Shown: positions 9,182 through 18,015, numbered from the stretch's first letter. The stretch: 41,553 nucleotides of DNA from JAOADN01 sp049323795 (GCA_049323795.1 JBMOOH010000002.1:1-41553); one strand, 5' to 3'. Program-made: numbers and translations. The notes: a model not told the origin generated them from the sequence alone.

Positions 9182-9739
9182 CTAGAGGTCGGTGCCCTGC
9201 TTCTCGCGGGTCAGCCGGTCGATGGCGTCCTTTACACTGGTCATGTGGGGATTGACAGCGAAGGCGGCCTCGTAGGCCCTCAGGGCAAGGTCGGGCTTGT
9301 CCAGCGCCTCGAAGATCTGCCCCAGCCCGGACAGTGCCCCGAAGTGCCGCGGGTTGAGCGCCAGGGCGCGCTGGATGTCGGCGATCGACGGCCCGACCTC
9401 GCCTGCCATGAAATAGGCGGTGGCCCGGGCGTTCCAGCCTTCCGCAAAGTCCGGCGCTTGGTCGGTCAGCGCCGTCAGGTGCTCGATCGCCGCCGCAAGG
9501 TCGCCCGCCTCGATCGCGTCCCGCCCGCGCTTCAGAAGCAGGTCCATCGAGGGCGAGCCCGACTTCGACCATTCGCGCAGGATGTCGGACTGCGCGAGCG
9601 CCCAGTCGGCATTGTCCGGGTCGGCGAGCCTGCGGTAGAGCGCCTCCATGTCCACGCCCTGCGCCTGCCCCGCCGCACCGGCAAGGACAAACGCAAGTGC
9701 CGCGACGACAGGTTTGAGATGGCGCAGGAAGGGGGGCAT
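9182..9739 (-). CDS. Exported tetratricopeptide-repeat protein
   Basis: 185 aa. An N-terminal signal peptide (LKPVVAALAFVLAGAAGQAQG) suggests export to the periplasm with cleavage after AQA or nearby. The rest is a run of TPR helices: AIEHLTALTDQAPDFAEGWNARATAYFMAG, then IQRALALNPRHFGALSGLGQI and ALRAYEAAFAVNPH. It is first in the minus-strand operon leading into the RNA helicase. TPRs make protein contacts, so it is probably an envelope scaffold; no specific partner can be named. Confidence 0.82.
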   Translation of the reverse strand: MPPFLRHLKPVVAALAFVLAGAAGQAQGVDMEALYRRLADPDNADWALAQSDILREWSKSGSPSMDLLLKRGRDAIEAGDLAAAIEHLTALTDQAPDFAEGWNARATAYFMAGEVGPSIADIQRALALNPRHFGALSGLGQIFEALDKPDLALRAYEAAFAVNPHMTSVKDAIDRLTREKQGTDL

Positions 9740-9818
9740 AACGGACCTTGTTCTGTCGCAACACTAATGCGCCGGCCGCGGAAATCGAGAGTCCGGCAGT
9801 CACAATCGGAGGAGTGTC

Positions 9819-10106
9819 ATGAGCAGTGTCGTGGATGCAGCGGTCAGGACCCTTCAGGACAAGTTCGCCGGCGGCTTCGACGCTCGCGCCAAATTCGTGA
9901 TCGAAGGGGAAGGCGCGATCATGCTCGATGCATCGGGTGTCCGCGCCGGCGACGAGGAGGCGGACGTGACGCTGACGGCGGACGCGGACACGTTCGAAGG
10001 CATCCTGAACGGGAGCGTGAATGCGACTGCGGCCTACATGACGGGCAGACTCGCCATAGACGGGAGCCTCGGGCTGGCCATGAAGCTCGGTTCGGCGCTG
10101 GCCTGA
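9819..10106 (+). CDS. SCP2 sterol-carrier-like domain protein
   Basis: 95 aa, a single SCP2 domain: ARAKFVIEGEGAIMLDAS, VTLTADADTFEGILNGSVNATAAYMTGRLAIDGSLGLAMKL. The family binds lipids or fatty acyl chains in a hydrophobic tunnel; in bacteria the role is mostly unproven. A GGAGG Shine-Dalgarno precedes the ATG. Its stop is one base before the start of the alpha/beta hydrolase, so the two are translationally coupled and may act together on lipids (inference). Divergent from the TPR gene across a 79-bp spacer. Confidence 0.88.
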   Translation: MSSVVDAAVRTLQDKFAGGFDARAKFVIEGEGAIMLDASGVRAGDEEADVTLTADADTFEGILNGSVNATAAYMTGRLAIDGSLGLAMKLGSALA

Positions 10107-10107
10107 C

Positions 10108-11049
10108 ATGGACCACGCGCCCCTTTTCGAGGATATCGCCCCTCCCCTCTCCGGGGGCGAGGCCCTGTGGCTCCGCACCGAGGATGGCGTGCGCCTGCGC
10201 TTTGCGGTCTGGCGCGACGGTGGCAAGGGAACGGTCCTCGTGTTTCCCGGCCGGACCGAATATGTCGAGAAATACATCCACGTCGCCGCGGCGATGCGCG
10301 GCCGGGGGTTCGCCTGCGCGATCCTCGACTGGCGCGGACAGGGCCTGTCGGACCGGCTGCTCCCGGACCGGCAGGTCGGTCATATCGACCGCTTCGGCGA
10401 TTTCCAGACCGATGCCGCGACGATGGCGGCGGCGGTGGCCGAACTGGGCCTGCCGGGACCGCACTTCATCCTTGCCCATTCGATGGGGGGCTGCATCGCG
10501 CTTCGGACCCTCATGGACAAGGTCGTTCCTGTCCGTGCCGCCGCGTTCTCGGGGCCGATGTGGGGCGTGAAGATCCCGCAATGGCAGATTCCGGCGGCTT
10601 GGGCGCTCGGGCATGTGAGCCGCCGTCTGGGGCAGGGACATCGCTACGTTCCGGGGACCGGGCCCGTCACCTACGTGGCCGAGGCGCCGTTCGAAGATAA
10701 CGTGCTGACCTCGGATCCGGAGATGTTCGCGCTGATGAAGCGGCAGGTGCTGGCGCGGCCCGAGCTGTCGCTCGGCGGGCCGAGCCTGCAGTGGCTGAAC
10801 GAGGCGATGGTCGAGTCGGTCGCGCTGGCGCAGCGGCCGTCGCCGGCGGTCCCGGCGCTGACCGGACTCGGGACGCGGGAGCGCGTCGTCGATCCCGAGC
10901 GGGTGATCGACCGGATGAACCGCTGGCCGGGGGGGCGGCTTTCGATGTTCGAGGGGGCGGAGCACGAGATCGTCATGGAGACGGCAGCGATCCGAGAGCG
11001 CTTTTTCGACGAGGCAGCCGAGCTGTTCTCGGCCCATTGCGGGACGTGA
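10108..11049 (+). CDS. Alpha/beta hydrolase, lysophospholipase-like (PldB/monoacylglycerol lipase type)
   Basis: 313 aa. It has the monoglyceride-lipase/PldB pattern: FPGRTEYVEKYIHVAAAMRGRG, LDWRGQGLSDR, then the nucleophile elbow HSMGG with Ser125. The likely catalytic His lies in EGAEHEIVMET near the C-terminus and the acid in the TRERVVDPERV strand. There is no signal peptide, so it is cytosolic or membrane-peripheral. The family cleaves lysophospholipids or monoacylglycerols. It is coupled to the upstream SCP2 gene by a 1-bp gap. The exact substrate is unknown. Confidence 0.88.
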   Translation: MDHAPLFEDIAPPLSGGEALWLRTEDGVRLRFAVWRDGGKGTVLVFPGRTEYVEKYIHVAAAMRGRGFACAILDWRGQGLSDRLLPDRQVGHIDRFGDFQTDAATMAAAVAELGLPGPHFILAHSMGGCIALRTLMDKVVPVRAAAFSGPMWGVKIPQWQIPAAWALGHVSRRLGQGHRYVPGTGPVTYVAEAPFEDNVLTSDPEMFALMKRQVLARPELSLGGPSLQWLNEAMVESVALAQRPSPAVPALTGLGTRERVVDPERVIDRMNRWPGGRLSMFEGAEHEIVMETAAIRERFFDEAAELFSAHCGT

Positions 11050-11060
11050 GAACCGGTTCC

Positions 11061-11081
11061 GGGGCCGGGCGCGCCGGCCCC
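11061..11081. terminator. GC-rich hairpin between convergent genes
   Basis: A perfect 8-bp inverted repeat (GGGGCCGG/CCGGCCCC) around a 5-nt loop lies in the 45-bp gap between the hydrolase stop and the Anbu stop. It has no T-run on either side, so it is a hairpin that could block 3' decay or act with Rho rather than a classical intrinsic terminator. Confidence 0.5.
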
Positions 11082-11094
11082 GCGTGCCGCGGGA

Positions 11095-11820
11095 TCAGAG
11101 CCGGATCGCGCGGAAGCTTTCCCTGAGCGCCGTTGACCAGGCCTCGCTCATCGCGCGGAAATCGGAATCGCCCGCCTCGATCCGGCGGCGGAAACTGACC
11201 CTGAGGGCGTCCTTCTCGATCATCGCGAGATCCAGCGGCATTCCGACCGAGAGGTTCGAGCGCAAGGTCGAATCCATCGACAGGAGCACCGCCTTCTGCG
11301 CATCGGCGAGCGAGGTCGTGGGCTTCACCACCCGGTCGAGGATCGGCTTGCCGTACTTGTGCTCGCCGATCTGGAGGAACGGCGTGTCGTCGGTCGCCTC
11401 GATGAAGTTGCCTTCGGGGTAGATGAGGAACATCCGCATCACCCCGCCCTTGCGTTGCCCTGCGACGATCATCGAGGCCGAGGCGCCCTGCTTCATCGCC
11501 GCGAGCTTCTCGTCGATCTCGCCCCGCACGCGGGCGAGCGCGTTGCCGGCGATCCCGGCCACCTTGAGCATCGTCGGCGCGAGCATGATCGAGGTGTCGG
11601 CCGTCGCCTCGGGGTCCTCGATCGCCTCGTGCAGATGGGCGATGGTCGTCTGCGTCACCGACAGGCTGCCGGCGGTCAGGATCGCGATCACGCGCTCGCC
11701 CGGCGTTTCGAAGATGAACATCTTGCGGTAGGTCGCGATGTTGTCGAGACCCGCATTGGTGCGCGTGTCGGACAGAAGGACCATGCCTTCATTCAACAGA
11801 AGTCCGACGCAGTAGGTCAT
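11095..11820 (-). CDS. Anbu proteasome-type peptidase (ancestral beta subunit)
   Basis: 241 aa, begins MTYCVGLLLNEGMVLLSDTR. After Met removal the Thr is the expected N-terminal nucleophile; Asp at mature position 17 (SDTRTNAG) and Lys32 (YRKMFIF) fit the Ntn-hydrolase Thr/Asp/Lys triad. Length and the long C-terminal half match Anbu (also called BPH-like or HslV-like), which forms large open-ring or helical self-assemblies without an ATPase partner. Proteolytic substrates are not established for the family. The frame is open well upstream; I chose the ATG of MTYCVG because the Thr must follow the initiator. It is last in the ATP-grasp, alpha-E, transglutaminase, Anbu operon, 31 bases after the transglutaminase gene. 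Confidence 0.92.
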   Translation of the reverse strand: MTYCVGLLLNEGMVLLSDTRTNAGLDNIATYRKMFIFETPGERVIAILTAGSLSVTQTTIAHLHEAIEDPEATADTSIMLAPTMLKVAGIAGNALARVRGEIDEKLAAMKQGASASMIVAGQRKGGVMRMFLIYPEGNFIEATDDTPFLQIGEHKYGKPILDRVVKPTTSLADAQKAVLLSMDSTLRSNLSVGMPLDLAMIEKDALRVSFRRRIEAGDSDFRAMSEAWSTALRESFRAIRL

Positions 11821-11851
11821 GGATGTTGTCCCGTCTTTCCCGCAGCGGACC

Positions 11852-12667
11852 CTACTGGGCCGCCTGACGCACCGCAACCGATACGTCCATCGTCTCGCCG
11901 CCCGTTCCTCCGCGGGCGATCCCCCGGATCGGGGCGGCGTCGCGCGCGTCGTAGCCCGAGCCGAGACGGATGTAGCGGTCGTCGGGGCAGCAGCGGTTGG
12001 CCGCATCGAACCCGATCCAGCCGAGACCCTCGACCCAAAGCTCGGCCCAGGCATGGGCCGCCTCGTGGGGCATGTCCTGGTCGTCGACATGCAGGTAGCC
12101 CGAGACATAGCGCGCCGGCATGTCGAGCGCCCGGGCCGCCGCGATCAGCGCATGGGCGTGGTCCTGGCAGACGCCTTCGCCCAAAGCCAGCGCTTCGGCA
12201 GCCGTCGTGTGCGCCTCGGTCACGCCGGGACGGTAGGCGATGGCCTCCGAAATGGCGGAACTCAGCCTGTGGGCGCGGTCAAGGAGGTCGCGCGAGCCCG
12301 AGGACGCGGCGCGCGCAAGCCCGGTCATCGCCGCATCGGCCCGGGTCGGTCCGGTTCCGCGGAGAAAGGCGGCAGGCGGGACGGTTTCCCTGTGGCCCCG
12401 GAGCATGCCGGACAGGTCCTGCGTCACCACCCTACCCTCGACGCGGACGGTCACGGCGACGGCACTGCCGCGGATCGACCAGCCCTCGATCCAGTCCCCC
12501 GACCCGTCGCGGAAGGCCCCTCCCCGCACGCCGCCGTCCATCGAGACCTGCCACGTCTCGGTCGCCTGGCCGTCGAACACGGACGGGGTCAGCCGCAGGC
12601 TCTGCACCGCCCCGCGGACAGGCGCAGGGTAGGCATAGGTCGTGACGTGGCGGACTTCGAGGATCAT
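11852..12667 (-). CDS. Transglutaminase-like cysteine protease of the Anbu cluster
   Basis: 271 aa. An N-terminal bacterial transglutaminase-associated beta domain (EVRHVTTYAYPAPVRGAVQSLRL) precedes a papain-like core with Cys167 (LGEGVCQDHAHA), His205 (HEAAHAWAELWVEG) and Asp221 (IGFDAANR), a complete Cys/His/Asp triad. The family cleaves or transfers on amide bonds. Its start overlaps the alpha-E stop in ATGA, so the two are translationally coupled. Together with the ATP-grasp protein it is the predicted peptide-bond remodelling half of the Anbu locus. No signal peptide is visible, so it is probably cytosolic. Confidence 0.92.
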   Translation of the reverse strand: MILEVRHVTTYAYPAPVRGAVQSLRLTPSVFDGQATETWQVSMDGGVRGGAFRDGSGDWIEGWSIRGSAVAVTVRVEGRVVTQDLSGMLRGHRETVPPAAFLRGTGPTRADAAMTGLARAASSGSRDLLDRAHRLSSAISEAIAYRPGVTEAHTTAAEALALGEGVCQDHAHALIAAARALDMPARYVSGYLHVDDQDMPHEAAHAWAELWVEGLGWIGFDAANRCCPDDRYIRLGSGYDARDAAPIRGIARGGTGGETMDVSVAVRQAAQ

Positions 12668-13617
12668 GGCGCCTCGCCCGTCAGGTAGGTGTCATGGACG
12701 ACGCCGGCGAGGTCCGACACCTCGCGGATGAATCGGGTCAGGAACTCGTGCATGCCCTCCTCGAAGATCGCGTCGACCGTGGTCTCCGACAGCTCCCCAA
12801 GCATGGCCCGCGCCCTGGCCTGCGCCGCGGTCGTCGAATAGTAGCGGCGTGCGAGAAGGTCGAGATGGTCGTTCGCGGCATGGATCGACGTGATGAGCGA
12901 ACGCGGCGAGGCCGGATTGAGGATCAGGAAATGCGCCACCTTCCCGGCGGTGATCTCGCCGCCGTAGGCCCAGTGAAAGGCCCGGTGGGCGGACATCGCG
13001 CGAAGCAGCGTCATCCACTGGTAGGTGTCGAGGCCCGAGCCCACGAAATCGGACTTGGGCAGAAGGACGTAGTATTTCACGTCCATCAGGCGCGCGGTGT
13101 TGTCGGCGCGTTCGAGGCTGTAGCCGAGCTTGAGGAAATCGTAGCCGTCCTGCCGGAGCTGGGTCCCGTCGATCGAGCCGCGCAGCAGCGCGGTCTGGCG
13201 CATCGTCCATTCGGTCAGGCGCGACAGTTCCAGTTCGGACCGGGGGGTGCGTTCGAGCTGGCGCAGGTCCTGGTAGGCGGTGTTGAGCGCATCCCAGACC
13301 TGGCTCGTCAGCGCGGTGCGGACGATGCGTCCGTTCTCGCGGGCGCGCTCGAGGCAGGACGCGACCGACGAGGGGTTCTCGCGTTCGAAGAAGAGGTAGC
13401 TTTCGATGTTGCGCTGGACGGGGTCGCCGTACTTCCTGGCAAAGCCGTCTGCCGTGCCCGAGGCCTGGAGAAGCGAATCCCACTCGTTGCGATAGCCGTG
13501 GCCCGCCGAAGGCAGAAGCGCGATGCGGCCGCCGACCTCCAGCAGGCGCGCCATGGTTTCGGCCCGCTCCAGGTAGCGGCCCATCCAGAAGAGGTTCGAT
13601 GCGGCGCGGCTGAGCAT
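12664..13617 (-). CDS. Alpha-E domain protein (DUF403)
   Basis: 317 aa, all-helical, begins MLSRAASNLFWMGRYLERAE, the hallmark of the alpha-E family, with the LERADNTARLMDVKYYVLLP repeat-like match in the middle. The two similar ER(A)xxxARLxxV segments suggest an internal duplication. Its biochemical role is unknown; it nearly always travels with the circularly permuted ATP-grasp enzyme and is thought to be its helper or substrate carrier (prediction from comparative genomics). It starts 6 bases after the ATP-grasp stop and overlaps the transglutaminase start by 4 bases. Confidence 0.9.
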   Translation of the reverse strand: MLSRAASNLFWMGRYLERAETMARLLEVGGRIALLPSAGHGYRNEWDSLLQASGTADGFARKYGDPVQRNIESYLFFERENPSSVASCLERARENGRIVRTALTSQVWDALNTAYQDLRQLERTPRSELELSRLTEWTMRQTALLRGSIDGTQLRQDGYDFLKLGYSLERADNTARLMDVKYYVLLPKSDFVGSGLDTYQWMTLLRAMSAHRAFHWAYGGEITAGKVAHFLILNPASPRSLITSIHAANDHLDLLARRYYSTTAAQARARAMLGELSETTVDAIFEEGMHEFLTRFIREVSDLAGVVHDTYLTGEAP

Positions 13618-13623
13618 GTCAGG

Positions 13624-15039
13624 TCACTCTGCCAGAACCCAGGTGTCCTTGACGCCCCCGCCCTGCGAGGAGTTCACGACAAGCGAGCCTTCGGTCAGGG
13701 CGACGCGCGTCAGCCCGCCGGGGACAAGTTCGACCCGTTCGCCGACAAGGCAGTAGGGGCGCAGGTCCACATGGCGGGGCGCGATGCCTTCGGCGACGAA
13801 GGTGGGCGCGGTCGAAAGCGCGAGCGTCGGCTGGGCGATGTAGGTGCCGGGCTTCGTGACGATCCTCTCGGCGAAGGCGGCGATCTGGTCCCGGGTAGAC
13901 TTCGGCCCGACGAGCATGCCGTAGCCGCCCGACCCGTGGACCTCCTTCACGACGAGTTCGCCCAGATGTTCAAGGACGTATTTGAGGTCGTCCTTCCGCG
14001 CGCATGTCCAGGTCGGCACGTTCGCCAGGATCGGCTCTTCGCCCAGGTAGAAGCGGATCATGTCGGGGACGTAGGTATAGACCGCCTTGTCGTCGGCCAC
14101 GCCCGCGCCGGGGGCCGAACAGATCGAGACGCCGCCCGAGCGGTAGGCATCCATGAGGCCGGGGACGCCGAGCATCGAGTCCGGGCGGAAGCAGAGGGGG
14201 TCGAGGAAGGCATCGTCGATCCGCCGGTAGATCACGTCGACACGCTGCGGGCCTTCGGTCGTCCGCATCCAGACGAGGCCGCCTTCGACGAAGAGATCGG
14301 GCCCCTCGACGAGTTCGACGCCCATGAGATCGGCGAGGAACGAGTGTTCGTAGTAGGCCGCGTTGTAGTGGCCGGGGGTCAGGATGACGATCTTTGGGTC
14401 GTCCTCGCATTTCTGCGGGGCGACGCTGGCCAGCGTCCGGCGCAGGAGGTCGGGATACTGGTCCACCGGCTCGATGCGGTTCTCGCGGAAGAGCGCGGGA
14501 AACATCCGCATCATGATCTCGCGGTTTTCCAGCATGTAGCTGACGCCCGAGGGGGTGCGGCAGTTGTCCTCGAGGACGAAGAAGTCGGAAGGCCCGGTGC
14601 GGACGATGTCGATCCCGACGATGTGGCTGTAGATGCCGCGCGGCGGGCGGAAGCCGGCGACGGCCTTCTCGTAGGCGTCGTTGCGGTAGACGAGGTCGGC
14701 GGGGACGCGGCCCGCGCGGATGATCTCGCCGCGGCCATAGACATCGGCGATGAAGGCGTTGAGCGCCCGGGCGCGCTGCCTGACGCCCCGGTCGAGGCGG
14801 CGCCATTCGCCCTGCGAGAAGACGCGGGGGAACATGTCGAAGGGGATGAGGCGGTCGGGGTCGCCGCCTTCGCCGTAGACGGCGAAGGTGATGCCGATGC
14901 GGCGGAACAGCGCCTCGGCCTCGGCCTGCTTCATCTGGCGAAGCTCGGCGGGCATGGAACGCATCCAGTCCTCGATCCGCGCATAGGGCGGACGGACGGC
15001 GTCGGCGTGGTACATCTCGTTGAAATGGCTCTCGGTCAT
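13624..15039 (-). CDS. Circularly permuted ATP-grasp type 2 protein (DUF404/DUF407)
   Basis: 471 aa. Family marks: FNEMYHADAVRPPYARIEDW at the N-terminus, GIDIVRTGPSDFFVLEDNCRTPSGVSYMLENRE, and LVVKEVHGSGGYGMLVGP, the glycine-rich nucleotide loop, followed by YIAQPTLALSTAPTF. ATP-grasp enzymes join a carboxylate to an amine by way of an acyl phosphate; this subfamily is predicted to be a peptide-forming amidoligase. It is the first gene of the Anbu operon, with a GGGGAG Shine-Dalgarno, and is divergent from the exonuclease gene across 171 bp. The substrate is unknown. Confidence 0.92.
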   Translation of the reverse strand: MTESHFNEMYHADAVRPPYARIEDWMRSMPAELRQMKQAEAEALFRRIGITFAVYGEGGDPDRLIPFDMFPRVFSQGEWRRLDRGVRQRARALNAFIADVYGRGEIIRAGRVPADLVYRNDAYEKAVAGFRPPRGIYSHIVGIDIVRTGPSDFFVLEDNCRTPSGVSYMLENREIMMRMFPALFRENRIEPVDQYPDLLRRTLASVAPQKCEDDPKIVILTPGHYNAAYYEHSFLADLMGVELVEGPDLFVEGGLVWMRTTEGPQRVDVIYRRIDDAFLDPLCFRPDSMLGVPGLMDAYRSGGVSICSAPGAGVADDKAVYTYVPDMIRFYLGEEPILANVPTWTCARKDDLKYVLEHLGELVVKEVHGSGGYGMLVGPKSTRDQIAAFAERIVTKPGTYIAQPTLALSTAPTFVAEGIAPRHVDLRPYCLVGERVELVPGGLTRVALTEGSLVVNSSQGGGVKDTWVLAE

Positions 15040-15210
15040 GCTCCCCTGCCCGACTCCGGCGTCACGGTCAGCTTAGGGGGCGTGACGGGACGAGGGAAGC
15101 GGCGAAGCGCGGCGCTCCCGCGGGGACGTGCACGGGTTTCGCGCAGGTGCCTATTTTGCGGGCAAGGGACGCCGGTTGGCGCAGCGCCCGGGCGGCACTA
15201 GGTTCGGGAC

Positions 15211-16245
15211 ATGGCGCGCGATCCGGTCCTGACCTTCACCGACAAGGGAATCCACTGCCCGGCGGGGGATTTCTTCATCGACCCCTGGCGGCCGGTGCCG
15301 CGCGCGGTCGTCACGCACGGCCATTCCGACCACGCGCGCCCGGGGATGGGAGGCTACCTGACGACCGACCGGGCGGCGCCGGTGATCCGGCACCGGCTGG
15401 GCGATATCCGGATCGAGACGGAAGCCTACGGCGCGGTGCGGCGGATCGGGAACGCGGCGGTGAGCTTCCATCCGGCGGGCCATGTGCCCGGATCGGCGCA
15501 GGTGCGGGTCGAGGTCGCGGGCGAAATCTGGGTCGTGTCGGGCAACTACAAGGTCGAGCCGGACGGGGTGAGCGAGCCGTGGGAGCCGGTCAGGTGCCAC
15601 GCCTTCGTCAGCGAATGCACCTTCGGGCTGCCGGTCTTCCGCTGGCGGGCGCAAGGCGAGGTCATCGCGGAGGTGAACCGCTGGTGGCGCGCGAACCGCG
15701 AGGCGGGGCGGGTGTCGCTGATCGGGGCCTACGCCCTGGGCAAGGCGCAGCGGGTGCTCGCGAACGTCGACACCGCGATCGGACCGGTCCTGACGCATGG
15801 CGCGGTCGAGGAGGTGAACGCGATCCTGCGGGCGCAGGGGTATGTCTTGCCGGAGACGGTCCGGGTCGTGGGGGACATGGGGGCGAAAAGCCACCCCGGC
15901 GCGCTCGTCATCGCGCCGCCGGGGGCGGGCGCGACGCCCTGGGCGCGGCGGTTCGGGGATTTTGCCGAGGCGACGGCCTCGGGCTGGATGCAGCTGCGCG
16001 GCATCCGCCGGCGGCGGGGGGCGGAGACGGGGTTCGTCCTGTCGGATCACGCCGACTGGCCGGGACTGAACGCCGCGATCCGCGCGACGGGGGCGGAGCG
16101 GGTGTTCGCGACGCATGGCTACACCGCAAGCTTCCGGCGGTGGCTCGAGGAACAGGGCTACCAGGCGGGGACCGTCGAGACGGCCTATGAGGGCGAGGGG
16201 CTGGAGGAGGTGGCGGTCGCGGGCGGGTCGGAGGCGGTCGAGTGA
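15211..16245 (+). CDS. Ligase-associated DNA exonuclease (Lexo, metallo-beta-lactamase fold)
   Basis: 344 aa. The zinc site HxHxDH is at His36, His38, Asp40, His41 (VTHGHSDHARPG), with FHPAGHVPGSAQV and the beta-CASP-like SDHADWPGL and FATHGYTASF further on. This is the nuclease partner of the ATP-dependent ligase that follows, in the predicted Lhr-helicase/ligase/exonuclease/PdeM DNA-repair system. It resembles mRNA 3'-end-processing CPSF nucleases but the ligase neighbour settles the DNA role. Only 91 bp separate it from the ligase gene. The other two usual members are not in this window. Confidence 0.9.
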   Translation: MARDPVLTFTDKGIHCPAGDFFIDPWRPVPRAVVTHGHSDHARPGMGGYLTTDRAAPVIRHRLGDIRIETEAYGAVRRIGNAAVSFHPAGHVPGSAQVRVEVAGEIWVVSGNYKVEPDGVSEPWEPVRCHAFVSECTFGLPVFRWRAQGEVIAEVNRWWRANREAGRVSLIGAYALGKAQRVLANVDTAIGPVLTHGAVEEVNAILRAQGYVLPETVRVVGDMGAKSHPGALVIAPPGAGATPWARRFGDFAEATASGWMQLRGIRRRRGAETGFVLSDHADWPGLNAAIRATGAERVFATHGYTASFRRWLEEQGYQAGTVETAYEGEGLEEVAVAGGSEAVE

Positions 16246-16336
16246 CGCGAGCCCTGTCCCGGGACGCCCAGTCCTTGATGGACGGTCTTGTGCCGCGCGG
16301 GAAATCGGATGCTTTCCTGCGCCTTGCGGGGCGGCC

Positions 16337-17935
16337 ATGAAACGCTTCGCCGCCCTCTTCGCCGATCTCGATTCCACCACCTCGACCAACGCCAAGGTCG
16401 AGGCGCTGAGCCGCTACTTCGCCGAGGCCGACGACGCCGACCGGCTCTGGACCGTCGCGCTCCTCTCCGGCCGCCGCCCGAAGCGCAGCGTCACGGCGAC
16501 GGAACTCCGCGACTGGGCGGCCGAGGCGGCGGGCCTGCCCCTCTGGCTCTTCGAGGACGCCTACGCCGTGACGGGCGATCTTGCCGAGACGATCTCGCTG
16601 GTCCTGCCGCCGCCCACCCGCGAAAGCGATGCCCCCCTCGCCGCCCGGATCGCGCAGGTCCGCGGCCTGCCCCGCGAGCCCTCCGAACGGAAGGCCGCGA
16701 TCCTGTCGGCCTGGGACGAACAGAGCCAGCCCGAGCGGTTCCTCTTCAACAAGCTCATCACCGGCGGCTTCCGCATGGGCGTGAGCCAGACCCTGATGAC
16801 GCGCGCCCTTTCCCGCGCGACGGGCGTCCCCGAGCCCGAGCTTCAGCACCGGCTGATGGGCGACTGGAGCCCCGAAACCATCACCTTCGCACGCCTCATC
16901 CACACGAACGAAGGCGCAGGCGACCTGTCGCGGCCCTACCCCTTCTACCTCGCCTACCAGATCGAGGGCGACCCCGATGCCCTTGGCCCGCCCGGCGACT
17001 GGCTCGCCGAATGGAAGTGGGACGGCATCCGCGGGCAGCTCGTCGTCCGGGGCGGGCGGCATCACCTCTGGTCGCGGGGCGAGGAGCTGATGACCGGCCG
17101 TTTCCCGGAATTCGCGCCAGCGCCCGACTTCCTGCCCGACGGCACGGTGATCGACGGCGAGGTCCTCGCCTGGGACCACGCGAAGGCCTGCCCCCTGCCC
17201 TTCGCCGAGCTTCAGAAGCGGATCGGGCGCAAGACCGTGCCGAAGCCGGTGCTGGCGCAGGCGCCGGTCATCCTGATGGCCTACGACCTGCTGGAAGAGG
17301 ACGGGCAGGACCTGCGGCCCAGGCCCTTCCAGTCGCGGCGCGACCGACTGGCCGCGCTGCTCGCGCCCCTTCCCGCCCATGTCCCGCTCCGCCTGTCGCC
17401 GGAAGCGTCCTTTGCCGACTGGGACGACCTGACCCGCATCCGCCAGACCTCGCGCGAGGCGGGGGCCGAGGGGCTGATGCTGAAGCGGCGCGCTTCGCCC
17501 TACCTGTCGGGGCGGAAGAAGGGCGACTGGTGGAAGTGGAAGATCGATCCGATGGCGGTCGACGCGGTGATGATCTACGCGCAGGCCGGCCACGGGCGGC
17601 GCGCGAACCTCTATACCGACTTCACCTTCGCGGTGCGCGACGGCGACCGGCTCGTTCCCTTCACCAAGGCCTATTCGGGCCTCACCGACGCGGAATTCGC
17701 CGAGATCACCGCCTGGGTCCGGTCGCACACGCTGGAGCGCTTCGGCCCGGTGCGGCGGGTGCCGCCGGAACTGGTGTTCGAACTTGCCTTCGAGGGCATC
17801 CGGCGGAGCACCCGGCACAAGTCCGGCATCGCCCTGCGCTTCCCGCGCATGATCCGCTGGCGGAAGGACAAGCCGGTCGGCGAGATCGACACGATCGAGA
17901 CGCTGCGGGCGCTGCTCGACGCCCGGGATATTTGA
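16337..17935 (+). CDS. ATP-dependent DNA ligase (cisplatin-damage-response type)
   Basis: 532 aa. The N-terminal DNA-binding domain (KRFAALFADLDSTTSTNAKV) is followed by the adenylation domain with motif I WLAEWKWDGIRG; Lys227 is the adenylated lysine. Motif IV-V is EGLMLKRRASPYLSGRKKGDWWKWK, and an OB-fold follows (VDAVMIYAQAGHGRR). It seals nicks using ATP. Length and the exonuclease neighbour match the family annotated as the cisplatin damage response ligase. I start at the ATG before KRFAALF because upstream in-frame sequence overlaps the exonuclease and is not conserved in character. The last codons run into a fragment of an intergenic repeat. Confidence 0.92.
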   Translation: MKRFAALFADLDSTTSTNAKVEALSRYFAEADDADRLWTVALLSGRRPKRSVTATELRDWAAEAAGLPLWLFEDAYAVTGDLAETISLVLPPPTRESDAPLAARIAQVRGLPREPSERKAAILSAWDEQSQPERFLFNKLITGGFRMGVSQTLMTRALSRATGVPEPELQHRLMGDWSPETITFARLIHTNEGAGDLSRPYPFYLAYQIEGDPDALGPPGDWLAEWKWDGIRGQLVVRGGRHHLWSRGEELMTGRFPEFAPAPDFLPDGTVIDGEVLAWDHAKACPLPFAELQKRIGRKTVPKPVLAQAPVILMAYDLLEEDGQDLRPRPFQSRRDRLAALLAPLPAHVPLRLSPEASFADWDDLTRIRQTSREAGAEGLMLKRRASPYLSGRKKGDWWKWKIDPMAVDAVMIYAQAGHGRRANLYTDFTFAVRDGDRLVPFTKAYSGLTDAEFAEITAWVRSHTLERFGPVRRVPPELVFELAFEGIRRSTRHKSGIALRFPRMIRWRKDKPVGEIDTIETLRALLDARDI

Positions 17936-18015
17936 AGACCGGAAATGACGCCTGCCGCTTGTGGGCCCGCCGCCAAGATGCGATCTGACAGCGGAATGCG
18001 AGAATGGAGACCGTC

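Noticed and set aside
12694..15201. An 835-codon plus-strand frame opposite the alpha-E and ATP-grasp genes
   Set aside because: Same reason; the minus-strand proteins are clearly conserved families.
15040..15210. A shared operator between the Anbu cluster and the exonuclease gene
   Set aside because: I found no repeat, palindrome or clear promoter pair in these 171 bp.
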